In this document: piece by piece, positions 1 to 9,185 of the stretch
Numbering within the stretch: position 1 is the stretch's first letter
How the letters are laid out: every line of letters starts with the position of its first letter
NCBI RefSeq assembly: GCF_007981265.1
Contig: NZ_CP034363.1
Location: 1,736,001-1,800,000 of the forward strand
Reading direction: 5' to 3'
Source of the DNA: Pantoea sp. CCBC3-3-1
Lineage (GTDB): Bacteria; Pseudomonadota; Gammaproteobacteria; Enterobacterales; Enterobacteriaceae
DNA: 64,000 nucleotides
Notes under the pieces: model-generated
The model's database searches: none
Told to the model about the DNA's origin: nothing
Seen by the model: only the letters and a program-made list of their open reading frames with translations
Translations under genes and position numbers: made by a program

Positions 1-17
1 CGGGCATTGAGCAGAAA

Positions 18-263
18 TTAGTCGGTGATAAACCAGTCGTCGGCGCTTTCCCAGGTTTCCTGGAGAATATCGGTGATTTGATCTTTGGCTTCTTTACCGC
101 CGCCCATCACCGTCAGGTTGTTGGCACCAGCATAGCGGACAGAAACGCTGTTGGACGTTTCAGGAAAATGTTTATCGATACGCTTGCTGAGCTCTGCCGA
201 TAACGCATCAATTGCGCCAGCAGGAAGGGATGTGGTTTTTGCTACAGTGACTTCAATACGCAT
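18..263 (-). CDS. dinI: DNA damage-inducible protein I (DinI)
   Basis: 81-residue DinI-family protein, the same length as E. coli DinI. In that family it binds RecA filaments and tempers LexA and UmuD cleavage during the SOS response. The sequence shows the usual MRIEVTVAK opening, the central SVRYAG strand and an acidic C-terminal helix (ESADDWF). I chose the ATG at 263 rather than the upstream in-frame start because it matches the family N-terminus and leaves the LexA box outside the gene. It lies immediately downstream of pyrC on the same strand, as in E. coli. Function is from family knowledge. Confidence 0.95.
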   Translation of the reverse strand: MRIEVTVAKTTSLPAGAIDALSAELSKRIDKHFPETSNSVSVRYAGANNLTVMGGGKEAKDQITDILQETWESADDWFITD

Positions 264-283
264 AAAAGCCTCCGAAAGAATTA

Positions 284-299
284 CTGTGAATATATACAG
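284..299 (-). promoter_or_regulatory. LexA (SOS) box of dinI
   Basis: CTGT-N8-ACAG with an AT-rich spacer, a full match to the enterobacterial LexA half-sites. It is centred about 28 bp upstream of the dinI start codon. It predicts LexA repression and DNA-damage induction of dinI. Confidence 0.9.
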
Positions 300-351
300 T
301 AAGGCTGACGAAGGCAAATTATTTAATCAGCAATATTTAAAGTACAGCGGC

Positions 352-1398
352 TTAAAGTTCAACACGCCAGTTCAGCGTTTCACCCGCCAGGAACGGCACC
401 AGCGTGTCATTACCCAGCGCGATGCTCTCCGGAACGGTCCACGGCTGGCGTACCAGTTTTATCCTGCCTTCATTCAGCGGCAGACCGTAGAAACGCGGGC
501 CGTTTTCTGAACAGAACGCTTCAAAGTGCTGTAGCGCATCCATTTCTTCAAAGACGGTTGCATACGCCGGCAGAGAAGACGGCGCGTTAAAGACGCCAGC
601 ACAGCCGCAGCTTGCCTCTTTACGGTGACGTAAATGCGGCGCCGTATCCGTGCCGAGGAAGAAACGATCATGGCCAGAGGCAATTACCTTGCGCAACGCG
701 TCCTGATGCACGTTTCTCTTCAGGATCGGCAGGCAGTAAAGGTGCGGACGAACGCCGCCAACCAGCATATGGTTGCGGTTAAACATCAGGTGCTGCGGGG
801 TGATGGTTGCGCCAAGGAAACGATTGCCTTCCTGCACGTAAGCGGCCGCTTCTTTGGTGGTGATATGCTCAAACACCACTTTCAGCTCGGGATACTGTTT
901 GCGCAGTGGTTCCATTACCGTTTCGATAAAGCGTGCTTCACGGTCAAAAATATCAATATGCGCGTCGGTGACTTCGCCGTGGATCAGCAGCGGCATCCCG
1001 ATTTTCTGCATCCGCTCCAGCACCGTAGCAATGGCGGCGATATTTGTGACGCCATGGCTGGAGTTGGTCGTGGCATGCGCAGGATAAAGCTTCGCGGCGG
1101 TAAAGACGCCAGCGCTGAAGCCTTTTTCCACTTCATCCGCATCCAGTGAGTCGGTCAGGTAGCAGGTCATCAGCGGTTGAAACTGATGGCCAGCTGGGGT
1201 GGCGGCCAGAATGCGTTCGCGGTAGGCGAGGGCAGCGGCAACGCTGGTTACGGGCGGTACCAGATTAGGCATGACTATCGCGCGACCTGAAACCTCGCTG
1301 GTAAACGGCAGCACGGTTTGCAGCATTTCATCGTCACGCAGATGAATATGCCAGTCGTCAGGACGGCGGATAAGCAATTGCTGGGGTAAGGCGGTCAT
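352..1398 (-). CDS. pyrC: Dihydroorotase
   Basis: Catalyses the reversible cyclisation of N-carbamoyl-aspartate to dihydroorotate, the third step of de novo pyrimidine synthesis, in the cytoplasm. At 348 aa it has the length of the E. coli class II enzyme. The binuclear zinc ligands are visible: H17 and H19 in DWHIHLRD, the carboxylated K103 in AAKLYPAH, H140 in LLIHGE, H178 in FEHIT, and catalytic D251 in LGTDTAPH. It lies between dinI and yceB, on the same strand as both. Confidence 0.98.
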   Translation of the reverse strand: MTALPQQLLIRRPDDWHIHLRDDEMLQTVLPFTSEVSGRAIVMPNLVPPVTSVAAALAYRERILAATPAGHQFQPLMTCYLTDSLDADEVEKGFSAGVFTAAKLYPAHATTNSSHGVTNIAAIATVLERMQKIGMPLLIHGEVTDAHIDIFDREARFIETVMEPLRKQYPELKVVFEHITTKEAAAYVQEGNRFLGATITPQHLMFNRNHMLVGGVRPHLYCLPILKRNVHQDALRKVIASGHDRFFLGTDTAPHLRHRKEASCGCAGVFNAPSSLPAYATVFEEMDALQHFEAFCSENGPRFYGLPLNEGRIKLVRQPWTVPESIALGNDTLVPFLAGETLNWRVEL

Positions 1399-1492
1399 AA
1401 ACAGGCTCCGGCAGAAATGAAATCAGGTCGATTTGGCCGGGTACCAAGCATAAGGATAAAGAAAGCGCTTTGCACCTGCTTTCACGCATTTT

Positions 1493-1533
1493 TAAAAAAT
1501 AACGCTCCCCGGCGGTAAATGGCGGGGAGCGTT
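1493..1533 (-). terminator. Intrinsic terminator after yceB
   Basis: An 11-bp perfect stem (1501-1511 pairs with 1523-1533, GC-rich) is followed, on the minus strand, by a T-rich run at 1493-1500. It separates yceB from pyrC. Confidence 0.85.
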
Positions 1534-1547
1534 GGATTTGTATGGCG

Positions 1548-2111
1548 TTATTCGGTGAACGGGATCACCAGCTCGCCCGGTTTAACTTCCAGCCCTTTGG
1601 CAAAGCGTTTCGCCAGCGATTCCGCTTTGCTGCGGTCGGTACTGAGCACGTAGGCCGGCCGCTGATTAAAGTAATCTTTCAGCGACTGATTCAGGTAAGG
1701 CGTCAGGGTATTTAGCACGCCCTGCATCTTTTCTGGCTGGACCTGCACGTCGGTCAGCTGCATATCCTTCAAAAAGACCGCGCCCTTATCTTTATCAAAT
1801 ACCGGCTGCGCCTTCATGGTCAGCTGCATATCGGCCTGCTGAGGGCCAAACAGCGAGGTGATATTTACCTTCGCATGGCCGGATAACGTCACCTTATTAG
1901 GCTCTTCGCGGCCAATCTGACTTTTTAGATCGGTCAGCACAATATGTGCGTCGGCCAGTCCGGCCACGCCAATCTGCTTTTCATAATTATTGTGTTTTTG
2001 CAGCGCCTGGTTTACTTCCTGTTCGCTAATGGTGTACTGCGTCAGCTGATTACAGCCGGCCAGCAAAACGGCCAGCAGCAGGGCGCTCAGCCCCAAAAAA
2101 AACCTTTTCAT
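1548..2111 (-). CDS. yceB: YceB-family lipoprotein (DUF1439)
   Basis: 187-residue putative outer-membrane lipoprotein. The N-terminus has two basic residues, a hydrophobic stretch and a lipobox LLAGC, so the mature protein begins at the cysteine near residue 20. The ATG at 2111 was chosen because the longer reading would put extra polar residues before the signal peptide. The body has the DUF1439 lipid-binding-like fold pattern of alternating strands (HAKVNITS, MQLTMKAQPVF). The molecular role is not established. It is followed by its own terminator and sits between grxB and pyrC as in E. coli. Confidence 0.92.
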   Translation of the reverse strand: MKRFFLGLSALLLAVLLAGCNQLTQYTISEQEVNQALQKHNNYEKQIGVAGLADAHIVLTDLKSQIGREEPNKVTLSGHAKVNITSLFGPQQADMQLTMKAQPVFDKDKGAVFLKDMQLTDVQVQPEKMQGVLNTLTPYLNQSLKDYFNQRPAYVLSTDRSKAESLAKRFAKGLEVKPGELVIPFTE

Positions 2112-2221
2112 AATGTCCTCTACGTGATGATTCAACAAACCCTTTTTGTGATGCCAAGCTTGCCCGACATCGGGGTTGATGTCACCAGAAGAGCGGTAAA
2201 GAGAAGGGGAATTATGTGTCG

Positions 2222-2253
2222 AAATAAAGCGAGCCCGGCAGAAACCGGGCTCG
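2222..2253 (-). terminator. Intrinsic terminator after grxB
   Basis: A 9-bp perfect GC-rich stem (2230-2238 with 2245-2253) has a 6-nt loop. On the minus strand it is followed by CTTTATTT. Confidence 0.8.
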
Positions 2254-2270
2254 TCATCGGGCAGGAACGA

Positions 2271-2918
2271 TCAGGCCGCGACGGAAGAGAGCAGGTTAAT
2301 CTGCGTCTGTTTCGCCATATTATCGCGATAGTCAGCAACGCGGCCTGGATATTCCACCCCGGCCACCAGCGTCAGGGAGCGCAGCACCGGAAACAGATGA
2401 ATATCATCGAGCGACAGCTCGCCGTTCACCGCATTGGACTTCACGATCAGCTTATCGAGCTTGCGCAGATCGTCGTTAACATTTTTGATAAAGCCTTCAG
2501 AGTGTTGTTTCAGCTCTTCAAAGCTGCCCGCATTGGCTTCCTTTTTGTTGCGGAAGTAACTGCGAGCTTCCGGCGTGGCGAATTCGGCAAAAGGCGCAGC
2601 GGCAATCCTCGGTAGCAGCAGCTTATTCAAATAGCCGTTGATATGACGCAGCCAGTCGGTGATGGCCGGATTGGTTTTGCCGGTCAGCAGCGGTTCGCCA
2701 TCGCTTTTGTCAACATACTGCACAATGTCCAGACTCTCCGGCATGCAGCTGCCATCTTCTTTCATCAGGATCGGGGCCATTTTCTGGCCGATCAGCTTGG
2801 TAGGTGTCGCTTCGTCATCGTTCAGCATCACGACCAGTTCAACAGGCAGATTCTTCAGACCAAAAATCATTCGGGCTTTCACACAGAATGGGCAGTGATC
2901 GTAAATAAATAGTTTCAA
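2271..2918 (-). CDS. grxB: Glutaredoxin 2
   Basis: 215-residue glutathione-dependent thiol-disulfide oxidoreductase of the GST-fold glutaredoxin type. The active site is CPFC at residues 9-12 (E. coli has CPYC). The N-terminal thioredoxin-like domain runs to about residue 75 and an all-helical C-terminal domain ends in the conserved KQTQINLLSS. The start is a TTG preceded by a strong AGGAGG five bases upstream, which decides it. E. coli has mdtH between grxB and rimJ; here only about 230 bp of non-coding DNA lies there. Confidence 0.97.
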   Translation of the reverse strand: MKLFIYDHCPFCVKARMIFGLKNLPVELVVMLNDDEATPTKLIGQKMAPILMKEDGSCMPESLDIVQYVDKSDGEPLLTGKTNPAITDWLRHINGYLNKLLLPRIAAAPFAEFATPEARSYFRNKKEANAGSFEELKQHSEGFIKNVNDDLRKLDKLIVKSNAVNGELSLDDIHLFPVLRSLTLVAGVEYPGRVADYRDNMAKQTQINLLSSVAA

Positions 2919-3148
2919 GAACGCCTCCTTACAGCGATAAAGCTGATGGCAGTTGCCATCAATCTTCTGAATGTATTAAGGAAGTATGGAAGAGATTGAC
3001 GATTTCTGAAATATTATCCGCATTATTTTCCCCAGTTGTGCGCGGGCGGTTATAGTGAAATGACGCAGGCTCTGTGAAGGATCGGCGGTAAATCGACCTT
3101 TAACCGGAGCCGCAAAATTTTTGACTCAGGCCAGATTCAGGAGAAAAG

Positions 3149-3745
3149 ATGTTTGGCTATCGTTCCGCAGCCCCAAAAGTACGCCTGACCACCGACAGGT
3201 TAGTGATACGACTGGTTCACGAGCGTGATGCCTGGCGTCTGGCTGATTATTACGCAGAAAACCGCGCTTTTTTAAAGCCGTGGGAACCGATCCGCGATGA
3301 AAGCCACTGCTATCCGTCAGGCTGGCAGGCGAGGCTCGGCCTGATCGCTGATATGCACAGGCAGGGCAATGCTTACTATTTTGCGGTGATGGATCCTGAT
3401 GAGAACGAAGTGCGTGGCGTGGCGAATTTCAGCAATGTCGTGCGCGGCTCGTTTCATGCCTGCTATCTGGGGTATTCGCTCGGCGAAAAGTGGCAGGGGC
3501 AGGGAATGATGTTTGAGGCGCTGCAATCGGCGATCCGCTATATGCAGCGTCAACAGCGTATTCACCGTATTATGGCAAACTACATGCCGCATAATCAGCG
3601 CAGCGGCAACTTACTGGCGCGGCTCGGTTTTGAAAAAGAGGGCTACGCCCGCGATTATCTGCTCATTGACGGCCGCTGGCAGGATCATGTGCTGACCGCG
3701 CTCACCGCCAAAGAGTGGACACCCGAACGACGTGGATCCCTGTAA
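3149..3745 (+). CDS. rimJ: Ribosomal protein S5 N-alanine N-acetyltransferase
   Basis: 198-residue GNAT-family acetyltransferase, close to the 194 aa of E. coli RimJ, which acetylates the N-terminal alanine of S5. The opening [13 protein letters not shown] is typical. The acetyl-CoA loop region ([13 protein letters not shown], residues about 110-122) and the conserved [18 protein letters not shown] strand-helix near residue 148-165 are intact. A GGAG ribosome site lies seven bases before the ATG. The stop overlaps the yceH start by one base (TAATG), so the two are translationally coupled. Confidence 0.95.
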   Translation: MFGYRSAAPKVRLTTDRLVIRLVHERDAWRLADYYAENRAFLKPWEPIRDESHCYPSGWQARLGLIADMHRQGNAYYFAVMDPDENEVRGVANFSNVVRGSFHACYLGYSLGEKWQGQGMMFEALQSAIRYMQRQQRIHRIMANYMPHNQRSGNLLARLGFEKEGYARDYLLIDGRWQDHVLTALTAKEWTPERRGSL

Positions 3746-4386
3746 TGAAAATTCTTCTTTCGCCCGTTGAGGCACGCATCATTGGCTGCCTGCTGGAAAA
3801 GCAGGTCACAACGCCCGATCAATATCCTATGTCACTCAATGGCGTTGTCACCGCCAGCAACCAGAAATCCAACCGCGAGCCGGTTTTATCGTTAAGCGAC
3901 AGCGCCGTACAGGACGCGCTGGACAGGCTGGCGAAAAAACATCTGGTGACTACGCAAAGCGGGTTCGGTAATCGCGTGGTGAAATATGAGCACCGTTTCT
4001 GCAACAGTGAATTTGGTCAGTTGAAGCTGTCGCCCGCTGAGTTTTCCCTGATTGCTACCTTGCTGCTGCGCGGCGCGCAAACGCCGGGCGAGCTTCGTAC
4101 CCGCAGCGGTCGGTTACATGAATTTGCCGATATGACCGAGGTCGAAAAAACGCTGGAAGGATTAGCTTCGCGCGAGGATGGCCCTTTTGTGGTCAGGCTG
4201 GCGCGCGAGCCGGGCAAGCGTGAAAGCCGTTATATGCATCTGTTCAGCGGTGATGTGGATGAAGCCGCGTTTCCTGCTGAGGTGAGCGGCGAGGAGAGCA
4301 GTGAACTGAGTGAAAGGGTTGCGGCGCTGGAGCAGCAGGTGGCAGAAATGCAGCAGCAGCTGGCACGGTTGCTGGAAGGAGTCTGA
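3745..4386 (+). CDS. yceH: YceH family protein (UPF0502, DUF480)
   Basis: 213-residue protein with two winged-helix-like repeats (about residues 1-80 and 90-165) and a C-terminal coiled coil ([18 protein letters not shown]). The family is conserved in proteobacteria but its function is unproven. The start at 3745 follows the family N-terminus ([16 protein letters not shown]) and gives the one-base overlap with rimJ. It is followed after two bases by yceM, so the genes form an apparent rimJ-yceH-yceM unit. Confidence 0.93.
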   Translation: MKILLSPVEARIIGCLLEKQVTTPDQYPMSLNGVVTASNQKSNREPVLSLSDSAVQDALDRLAKKHLVTTQSGFGNRVVKYEHRFCNSEFGQLKLSPAEFSLIATLLLRGAQTPGELRTRSGRLHEFADMTEVEKTLEGLASREDGPFVVRLAREPGKRESRYMHLFSGDVDEAAFPAEVSGEESSELSERVAALEQQVAEMQQQLARLLEGV

Positions 4387-4388
4387 CG

Positions 4389-5312
4389 ATGACGGCATTA
4401 CGGATAGGCATTGTCGGTCTGGGCAGCATCGCCCAAAAAGCCTGGCTGCCGGTGCTTACACAAACGGCGGGCTGGCAGATTGCCGGGGCTTTTTCCCCTA
4501 ATCAACAAAAAGCCCGGACGGTTTGCGACAGCTACCGCATTCCGCTGTTTTCCTCGCTGGATCAGCTGATTGACGCCAGCGATGCGCTGTTCGTTCATAC
4601 CTCAACTGCCAGTCATTTCAGCATTGTCAGGCAGATTCTGCTGGCGGGAAAAGATGTCTGCGTCGATAAACCGCTGGCGGCAACGCTGGCCGAGGCGGAA
4701 CAGCTGACCGAACTGGCCCACCGCCGGGGACGCAGGCTGATGGTGGCGTTTAATCGCCGCTTTGCGCCACGCTATTTGCAACTTAAGGCGGTAGCCGGGA
4801 GCCTTGCCTCGCTGCGTATGGATAAGCATCGCTGTGACAGCGTGGGGCCGCACGATCTGTTTTTCACCCTGCTTGATGATTATCTGCATGTCGTGGATAC
4901 CGCACTGTGGCTCAGCGGCGGCAAAGGACGGCTACAAAGCGGTACGTTGCTCACCAATGAGGTGGGTGAAATGCTGTATGCCGAACACCACTTCAGCGAG
5001 GCCAGTCTGCAAATCACCACCAGCATGCACCGTCGTGCCGGAACGCAGCGTGAAACGGTGACGGCGATTGCCGATGGCAGCGTCTGGCAGGTGGATGATA
5101 TGCGGGATTTGCGTCAGGAAACGGCGGGCAAGGTCATTATTGATGCCGTCCCCGGCTGGCAAAGTACGCTGGAGCAGCGAGGCTTTGTCGGTGCGGCTCA
5201 CCATTTCATCGACTGCGTAAAAAATCAGACTATGCCGCAAACGTCAGGCGAAGCGGCACTGCTGGCGCAGCGCATTGTGGAAAAGCTCTGGCGCGACAGC
5301 GATCGGGAATAA
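4389..5312 (+). CDS. yceM: Gfo/Idh/MocA-family oxidoreductase YceM (MviM)
   Basis: 307-residue NAD(P)-dependent oxidoreductase homologue. The N-terminal Rossmann fold has the GLGSIAQK dinucleotide loop at residues 10-17, and the EKP-type motif appears as VDKPLA near residue 95. The substrate is unknown. It is the usual upstream neighbour of murJ (old names mviM-mviN). The start follows the yceH stop by two bases and no separate promoter is evident. Confidence 0.93.
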   Translation: MTALRIGIVGLGSIAQKAWLPVLTQTAGWQIAGAFSPNQQKARTVCDSYRIPLFSSLDQLIDASDALFVHTSTASHFSIVRQILLAGKDVCVDKPLAATLAEAEQLTELAHRRGRRLMVAFNRRFAPRYLQLKAVAGSLASLRMDKHRCDSVGPHDLFFTLLDDYLHVVDTALWLSGGKGRLQSGTLLTNEVGEMLYAEHHFSEASLQITTSMHRRAGTQRETVTAIADGSVWQVDDMRDLRQETAGKVIIDAVPGWQSTLEQRGFVGAAHHFIDCVKNQTMPQTSGEAALLAQRIVEKLWRDSDRE

Positions 5313-5439
5313 TGCTGTAACAATCGGGTGTGGTTATTTCATTTCATATCAGTAGACTATGCCGGTTCCTGCACCGCCACTGACGGCTATCAGGCGATAA
5401 CCGTGGCCCGCGCCACCTCATAGCATACTCAGGAAGACC

Positions 5440-6978
5440 ATGAACCTGTTGAAATCACTGGCAGCGGTCAGCTCTATGACCCTGTTTTCTCGCGTGCTGG
5501 GCTTTGCACGCGACGCCATTGTGGCGAGAGTTTTTGGCGCAGGGATGGCCACCGATGCCTTCTTTGTCGCCTTCAAGTTGCCTAACCTGTTACGTCGTAT
5601 TTTTGCCGAAGGCGCCTTTTCCCAGGCCTTTGTGCCGATCCTCGCCGAGTACAAAAGCAAGCAGGGCGAAGAAGCCACGCGCGTTTTTATCGCTTACGTA
5701 TCGGGCCTGCTGACGCTGGCGCTGGCGATCATCACCGTTCTTGGCATGTTTGCCGCGCCCTGGGTGATTTTGGTCACTGCGCCAGGCTTTGCGGATACGG
5801 CGGATAAATTTGCGCTTACCTCAGCGCTGCTGCGCGTGACCTTTCCTTATATTCTGCTGATCTCGCTGGCTTCACTGGTGGGCGCGATCCTCAATACCTG
5901 GAACCGTTTTTCCGTTCCGGCGTTTGCACCTACGCTGCTTAATATCAGCATGATTGGCTTTGCGCTGTTTGCCGCACCCCATTTCCATCCGCCGGTCATG
6001 GCGCTGGCCTGGGCCGTGGTGGCCGGTGGCGTATTGCAGCTGGGCTATCAGCTGCCGCACTTGAAAAAAATCGGGATGCTGGTTCTGCCTCGTCTGAACC
6101 TGAAAGATGCTGGCGTGTGGCGGGTAATGCGTCAGATGGGCCCGGCGATTCTTGGCGTGTCGGTCAGCCAGATTTCATTGATCATCAATACCATTTTCGC
6201 CTCTTTCCTCGTCTCCGGCTCGGTCTCCTGGATGTACTATGCGGATCGCCTGATGGAGTTTCCGTCCGGCGTGCTGGGTGTGGCGCTGGGAACCATTCTG
6301 CTGCCGTCGCTGGCGAAAAGCTTTGCCAGTGGCAATCACGAAGAATATAACCGCCTGATGGACTGGGGTCTGCGCCTTTGCTTCGTGCTGGCGCTACCGA
6401 GCGCCGTCGCGCTGGGAATTTTGGCAAAGCCGCTCACGGTGGCGCTGTTCCAGTACGGGAAATTTACCGCGTTCGATGCCTCAATGACGCAGCGCGCGCT
6501 GGTGGCTTATTCCGTCGGGCTGATGGGGCTGATCGTGGTGAAAATCCTGGCGCCGGGCTTCTATTCACGTCAGGACATCAAAACGCCGGTGAAAATCGCC
6601 ATTATTACCCTGCTGATGACGCAGCTGATGAATCTGGCGTTTATCGGTCCGCTGAAGCACGCGGGACTTTCGCTTTCCATTGGTCTGGCGGCCTGCCTTA
6701 ACGCTTCGCTGCTTTACTGGCAGCTGCGTAAACAGAAAATTTTCCAGCCTCAGCCTGGCTGGTTCAGTTTCCTGCTGCGTTTGATTTTTGCCGTCGTGGC
6801 GATGGCGGCGGCGCTGGTTGGCGCGCTGTGGCTGATGCCTGACTGGGCGCAGGGCAATATGCTGGAACGCCTGCTGCGACTGGCTGCGGTATGTGCGGCC
6901 GGTGGCGGCGTTTATTTTGCCGTACTGGCCATCCTGGGATTCCGCGTCCGGGACTTCGCACGAACCACGGCGATATAA
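5440..6978 (+). CDS. murJ: Lipid II flippase MurJ
   Basis: 512-residue inner-membrane protein with about 14 hydrophobic segments (MOP superfamily), essential for moving lipid II to the periplasmic face for peptidoglycan synthesis. The N-terminal signature [21 protein letters not shown], with the functional arginines (R18, R24) known from E. coli, is present, as is the [14 protein letters not shown] motif. AGGAAG precedes the ATG. In E. coli the next gene downstream is flgN; here the salmochelin locus intervenes. Confidence 0.98.
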   Translation: MNLLKSLAAVSSMTLFSRVLGFARDAIVARVFGAGMATDAFFVAFKLPNLLRRIFAEGAFSQAFVPILAEYKSKQGEEATRVFIAYVSGLLTLALAIITVLGMFAAPWVILVTAPGFADTADKFALTSALLRVTFPYILLISLASLVGAILNTWNRFSVPAFAPTLLNISMIGFALFAAPHFHPPVMALAWAVVAGGVLQLGYQLPHLKKIGMLVLPRLNLKDAGVWRVMRQMGPAILGVSVSQISLIINTIFASFLVSGSVSWMYYADRLMEFPSGVLGVALGTILLPSLAKSFASGNHEEYNRLMDWGLRLCFVLALPSAVALGILAKPLTVALFQYGKFTAFDASMTQRALVAYSVGLMGLIVVKILAPGFYSRQDIKTPVKIAIITLLMTQLMNLAFIGPLKHAGLSLSIGLAACLNASLLYWQLRKQKIFQPQPGWFSFLLRLIFAVVAMAAALVGALWLMPDWAQGNMLERLLRLAAVCAAGGGVYFAVLAILGFRVRDFARTTAI

Positions 6979-7116
6979 TGAGCAGTAAGCTATACGACGG
7001 CGGCGATCTTATCCACAAAAACAGGGGATAAGTTATGTACAACTGGTGCTAAACCGGTACATATATCGTCAGTGCGTCTGCCTCCGGAGGAGAACAGGCG
7101 CACCGTCAGCCGCTTT

Positions 7117-8349
7117 TTACAGCGTGGCGAGTCCATCGATAAGCGCGCCACGCCACCATGCCATATCATGGCCGCCCGTATAGAGTTTCAGATCGCTATC
7201 CACGCCCGCTGCCAGTAAGCGTTGATGCAGCTGCTGCACATGCGGAACGGTTGTCCCTTCCAGCGTCCCCACGCACAACGCGATCCGCACTGCCTTTGGC
7301 GGTGTCGAAAGCACCTGCTCGCTCACCCAGGAAGCCGCGCTTGCCGTGAACATAAACGGACGTTTCTCTTTATCCGGCGACCACCACATGGAAGGAGAGT
7401 GGCTGAGCACGCAGCCGAAGATGTCCGGTGCACAGAGGGCGGCCATGAGTGCGGTTACGCCGCCCAGACTTTGTCCACACAGTACGGTTTGCGAACGGCC
7501 GGCCCAGGTTCTGTCGGGGTGCTCTGCGCGAGCCTGAGGCACCAGCCGCCGGGCGATATCAATCACCAGCTGGCTCTCGCCGCCCAGGATGGCCGCACGA
7601 TCGGCCTGATCAAGATTATCGATGCCGAGTATCGCCATCGGGCCAATACGGCCGGTGTTTATCGCCACGTCGATAGCACTTGTCACGCCGACATGGTCGA
7701 ACCATTTTTCGGCATCGGGCAATACCAGTAATCCCAACGGCGTTGATTTGGGCAGGTCGGGAAGGTAGAGACGAACGCGGCGCGGTTTACCGGCGACAAC
7801 AGGGTACGAGGTGATAAGTTTACCCTGGCAGGCAGCGGTCATGCCCCATTCGCTTTGCTCAGGAGCCTGATCCAGGGCCAGCACGGATTCCGTTCCTCCT
7901 CCCACGTTAATACCCGGCATGTTATTCAGCGGATCGGCCTGACCGGTAAACGGCGGGCGGCGAGTACCAAAGTGCGCCAGCTGCCCGGATGACGTGCCCG
8001 GCGGAATTTCAGTAAGGGTGTATGAGCCGCAGTAGCTGGCCGGCAAGCGCAGCGTCAGCGTCCAGATGTTGTCTGCTACGTGAGTCATGTATCCCAGCGC
8101 GGCATGGTCTTTATCAGTAACACGATTCAGGAAGAGATAGACACCCTGTAGCGGCTTATCCGCGCGCCACAAAAAAGTCACATCGCGCTGGTCGTCATGC
8201 TCTTCAACCCTGGTCACCAAAGGCAACCCAACAGATTCAACGTCGTGCCAAAACCGGGAGAGATCCGGCAAGGCGCGTGCAGTCAGCTGTGCGAATATCC
8301 GTTCTGTAACACCGTTATCACGGGGCGTGGAGAGTGAGCTGTTCCTCAT
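7117..8349 (-). CDS. iroD: Salmochelin/enterobactin esterase IroD (Fes family)
   Basis: 410-residue cytoplasmic trilactone esterase that in the iro system hydrolyses ferric glucosylated enterobactin to release iron. It has the N-terminal Fes-type domain (LTLRLPASYCGSYTLTE, about residues 100-120) and a C-terminal alpha/beta hydrolase domain with nucleophile motif GQSLGG and a terminal GGHDMAWWR histidine. Length equals the family (about 409). The ATG at 8349 is preferred to an in-frame TTG at 8391. It is divergent from iroB across the AT-rich spacer, not inside an iroBCDE operon. Fes itself is the alternative name; the neighbours favour IroD. Confidence 0.9.
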   Translation of the reverse strand: MRNSSLSTPRDNGVTERIFAQLTARALPDLSRFWHDVESVGLPLVTRVEEHDDQRDVTFLWRADKPLQGVYLFLNRVTDKDHAALGYMTHVADNIWTLTLRLPASYCGSYTLTEIPPGTSSGQLAHFGTRRPPFTGQADPLNNMPGINVGGGTESVLALDQAPEQSEWGMTAACQGKLITSYPVVAGKPRRVRLYLPDLPKSTPLGLLVLPDAEKWFDHVGVTSAIDVAINTGRIGPMAILGIDNLDQADRAAILGGESQLVIDIARRLVPQARAEHPDRTWAGRSQTVLCGQSLGGVTALMAALCAPDIFGCVLSHSPSMWWSPDKEKRPFMFTASAASWVSEQVLSTPPKAVRIALCVGTLEGTTVPHVQQLHQRLLAAGVDSDLKLYTGGHDMAWWRGALIDGLATL

Positions 8350-8500
8350 TTTGGTATTCCCTGAAAGAGATAAGGTGATAAACACGGCCAACGTAAATTA
8401 ACCGTGTTGTTATTTTAGAGTGGTCGTAATTCGGTGTCACGTTAAAAAAAACAGACGAAAGTCTCAATATAAATTTATCAGTGAATTATCTGCTTTGTTA

Positions 8501-8703
8501 AATTTAGTAGATGCAGGAAATAAAGGGTTATAAAAATTGAGTAGAATTACGAAATATAAGGTTTTAAGTGCACCCATTAACGCTGGATTAATGAGTTATT
8601 GAAATTAGATGAATGACGAAATAAAAGGTTATATGGATTTAATAGTAGCAGGAAATGAATGGTTTTTTAAATTTAGTAGTCACAGGAAACGAATGGCTAT
8701 TGC
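8501..8703. repeat. Degenerate tandem array, 34-bp period
   Basis: Units begin at 8501, 8535, about 8568-8569 (badly decayed), 8602, 8636 and 8670, a spacing of 34 bp (67 across the decayed unit). Each unit reads roughly AATTTAGTAG, three variable bases, CAGGAAA (or ACGAAA), then TAAAGGGTTA or TGAATGGTTT. The GAAA and the GG ten bases later are the most constant positions. The array has no long palindromes and no unique spacers, so it is not CRISPR-like. Function unknown. Confidence 0.7.
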
Positions 8704-8716
8704 TATGAGTTGCAAA

Positions 8717-8731
8717 TGAGAATTATTTATA
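8717..8731. promoter_or_regulatory. Possible Fur box between iroD and iroB
   Basis: TGAGAATTATTTATA matches 11 of the 14 defined positions of the 7-1-7 Fur motif. Iron control is expected for this locus, but the site is about 370 bp from iroD and 560 bp from iroB, so its assignment is uncertain. Confidence 0.35.
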
Positions 8732-8870
8732 AAAATTTACATTACTTCTAAATTTGTGTTAGCGTTATAAACAGAGTCCTCCGAGGAAGGCTCCAGGTAA
8801 ATAGCAAACTCAGTGATTTTCAACGGCATCGTTTCATCAGCGGGCGCTGGAACATCACTCTGCTGAGCTA

Positions 8871-9119
8871 TTGTCGGACGAAACTATTTCTCTTGTTGGC
8901 TTCTGTATTACAGACAGAAACGATGCTCTGTTCCATATAGTTTATCCTGCGCATTCTGCTAAGAATGTGGCGCTCCCGGTCGCCTCTATTTTGCGATTAG
9001 GGAATAATGGCAATCTGTTTTGTGGCGTTATTCCGAAATGCTGGCGGCTTGAACGTTATTATTTATTTTGGGAGAGGGGAGTCTGTATTCAACAGCGGCT
9101 TCGCAACAACAACGATTAG
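8871..9119 (+). CDS. Small hypothetical ORF upstream of iroB (doubtful)
   Basis: 82-codon open frame beginning with TTG and lacking a clear ribosome site. The predicted peptide has no signal peptide, no membrane segment and no family I recognise; it contains several aromatic and cysteine residues (NLFCGVIPKCW). It could be a decayed gene remnant or chance. It is listed so the stretch is documented. Confidence 0.2.
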   Translation: MSDETISLVGFCITDRNDALFHIVYPAHSAKNVALPVASILRLGNNGNLFCGVIPKCWRLERYYLFWERGVCIQQRLRNNND

Positions 9120-9137
9120 TTTGCGTCAGGTACGGTT

Positions 9138-9185
9138 ACTGAGTCTTAAATAATGCGCCCCCTGTTTATTTTGCGGGGACTCAGT
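9138..9185 (+). promoter_or_regulatory. Long interrupted stem-loop in the iroB leader
   Basis: ACTGAGTC at 9138-9145 is the exact reverse complement of GACTCAGT at 9178-9185. Inside, a CCCC/GGGG pairing extends the stem with a bulge. It lies about 105 bp upstream of the iroB start. It could be a terminator relic, a leader RNA hairpin or a protein site; there is no adjoining U-tract. Confidence 0.4.

Noticed and set aside
1460..1480. PurR-like operator upstream of pyrC (GCAAAGCGCTTTC)
   Set aside because: The palindrome has an AGCGCT centre rather than the PurR AACGTT-type core; evidence is too weak to list although PurR control of pyrC is known in E. coli.
1944..2615. 223-codon plus-strand ORF across yceB-grxB
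   Set aside because: Antisense to two conserved genes and running through the grxB terminator.
7009..7017. DnaA box (TTATCCACA) after murJ, and another at 59220-59228
   Set aside because: Single perfect 9-mers with no cluster, no AT-rich unwinding element and no origin genes nearby; expected occasionally by chance.
8501..8703. CRISPR-like array
   Set aside because: Units are directly abutting and all parts vary together; there are no constant repeats separated by unique spacers and no cas genes.
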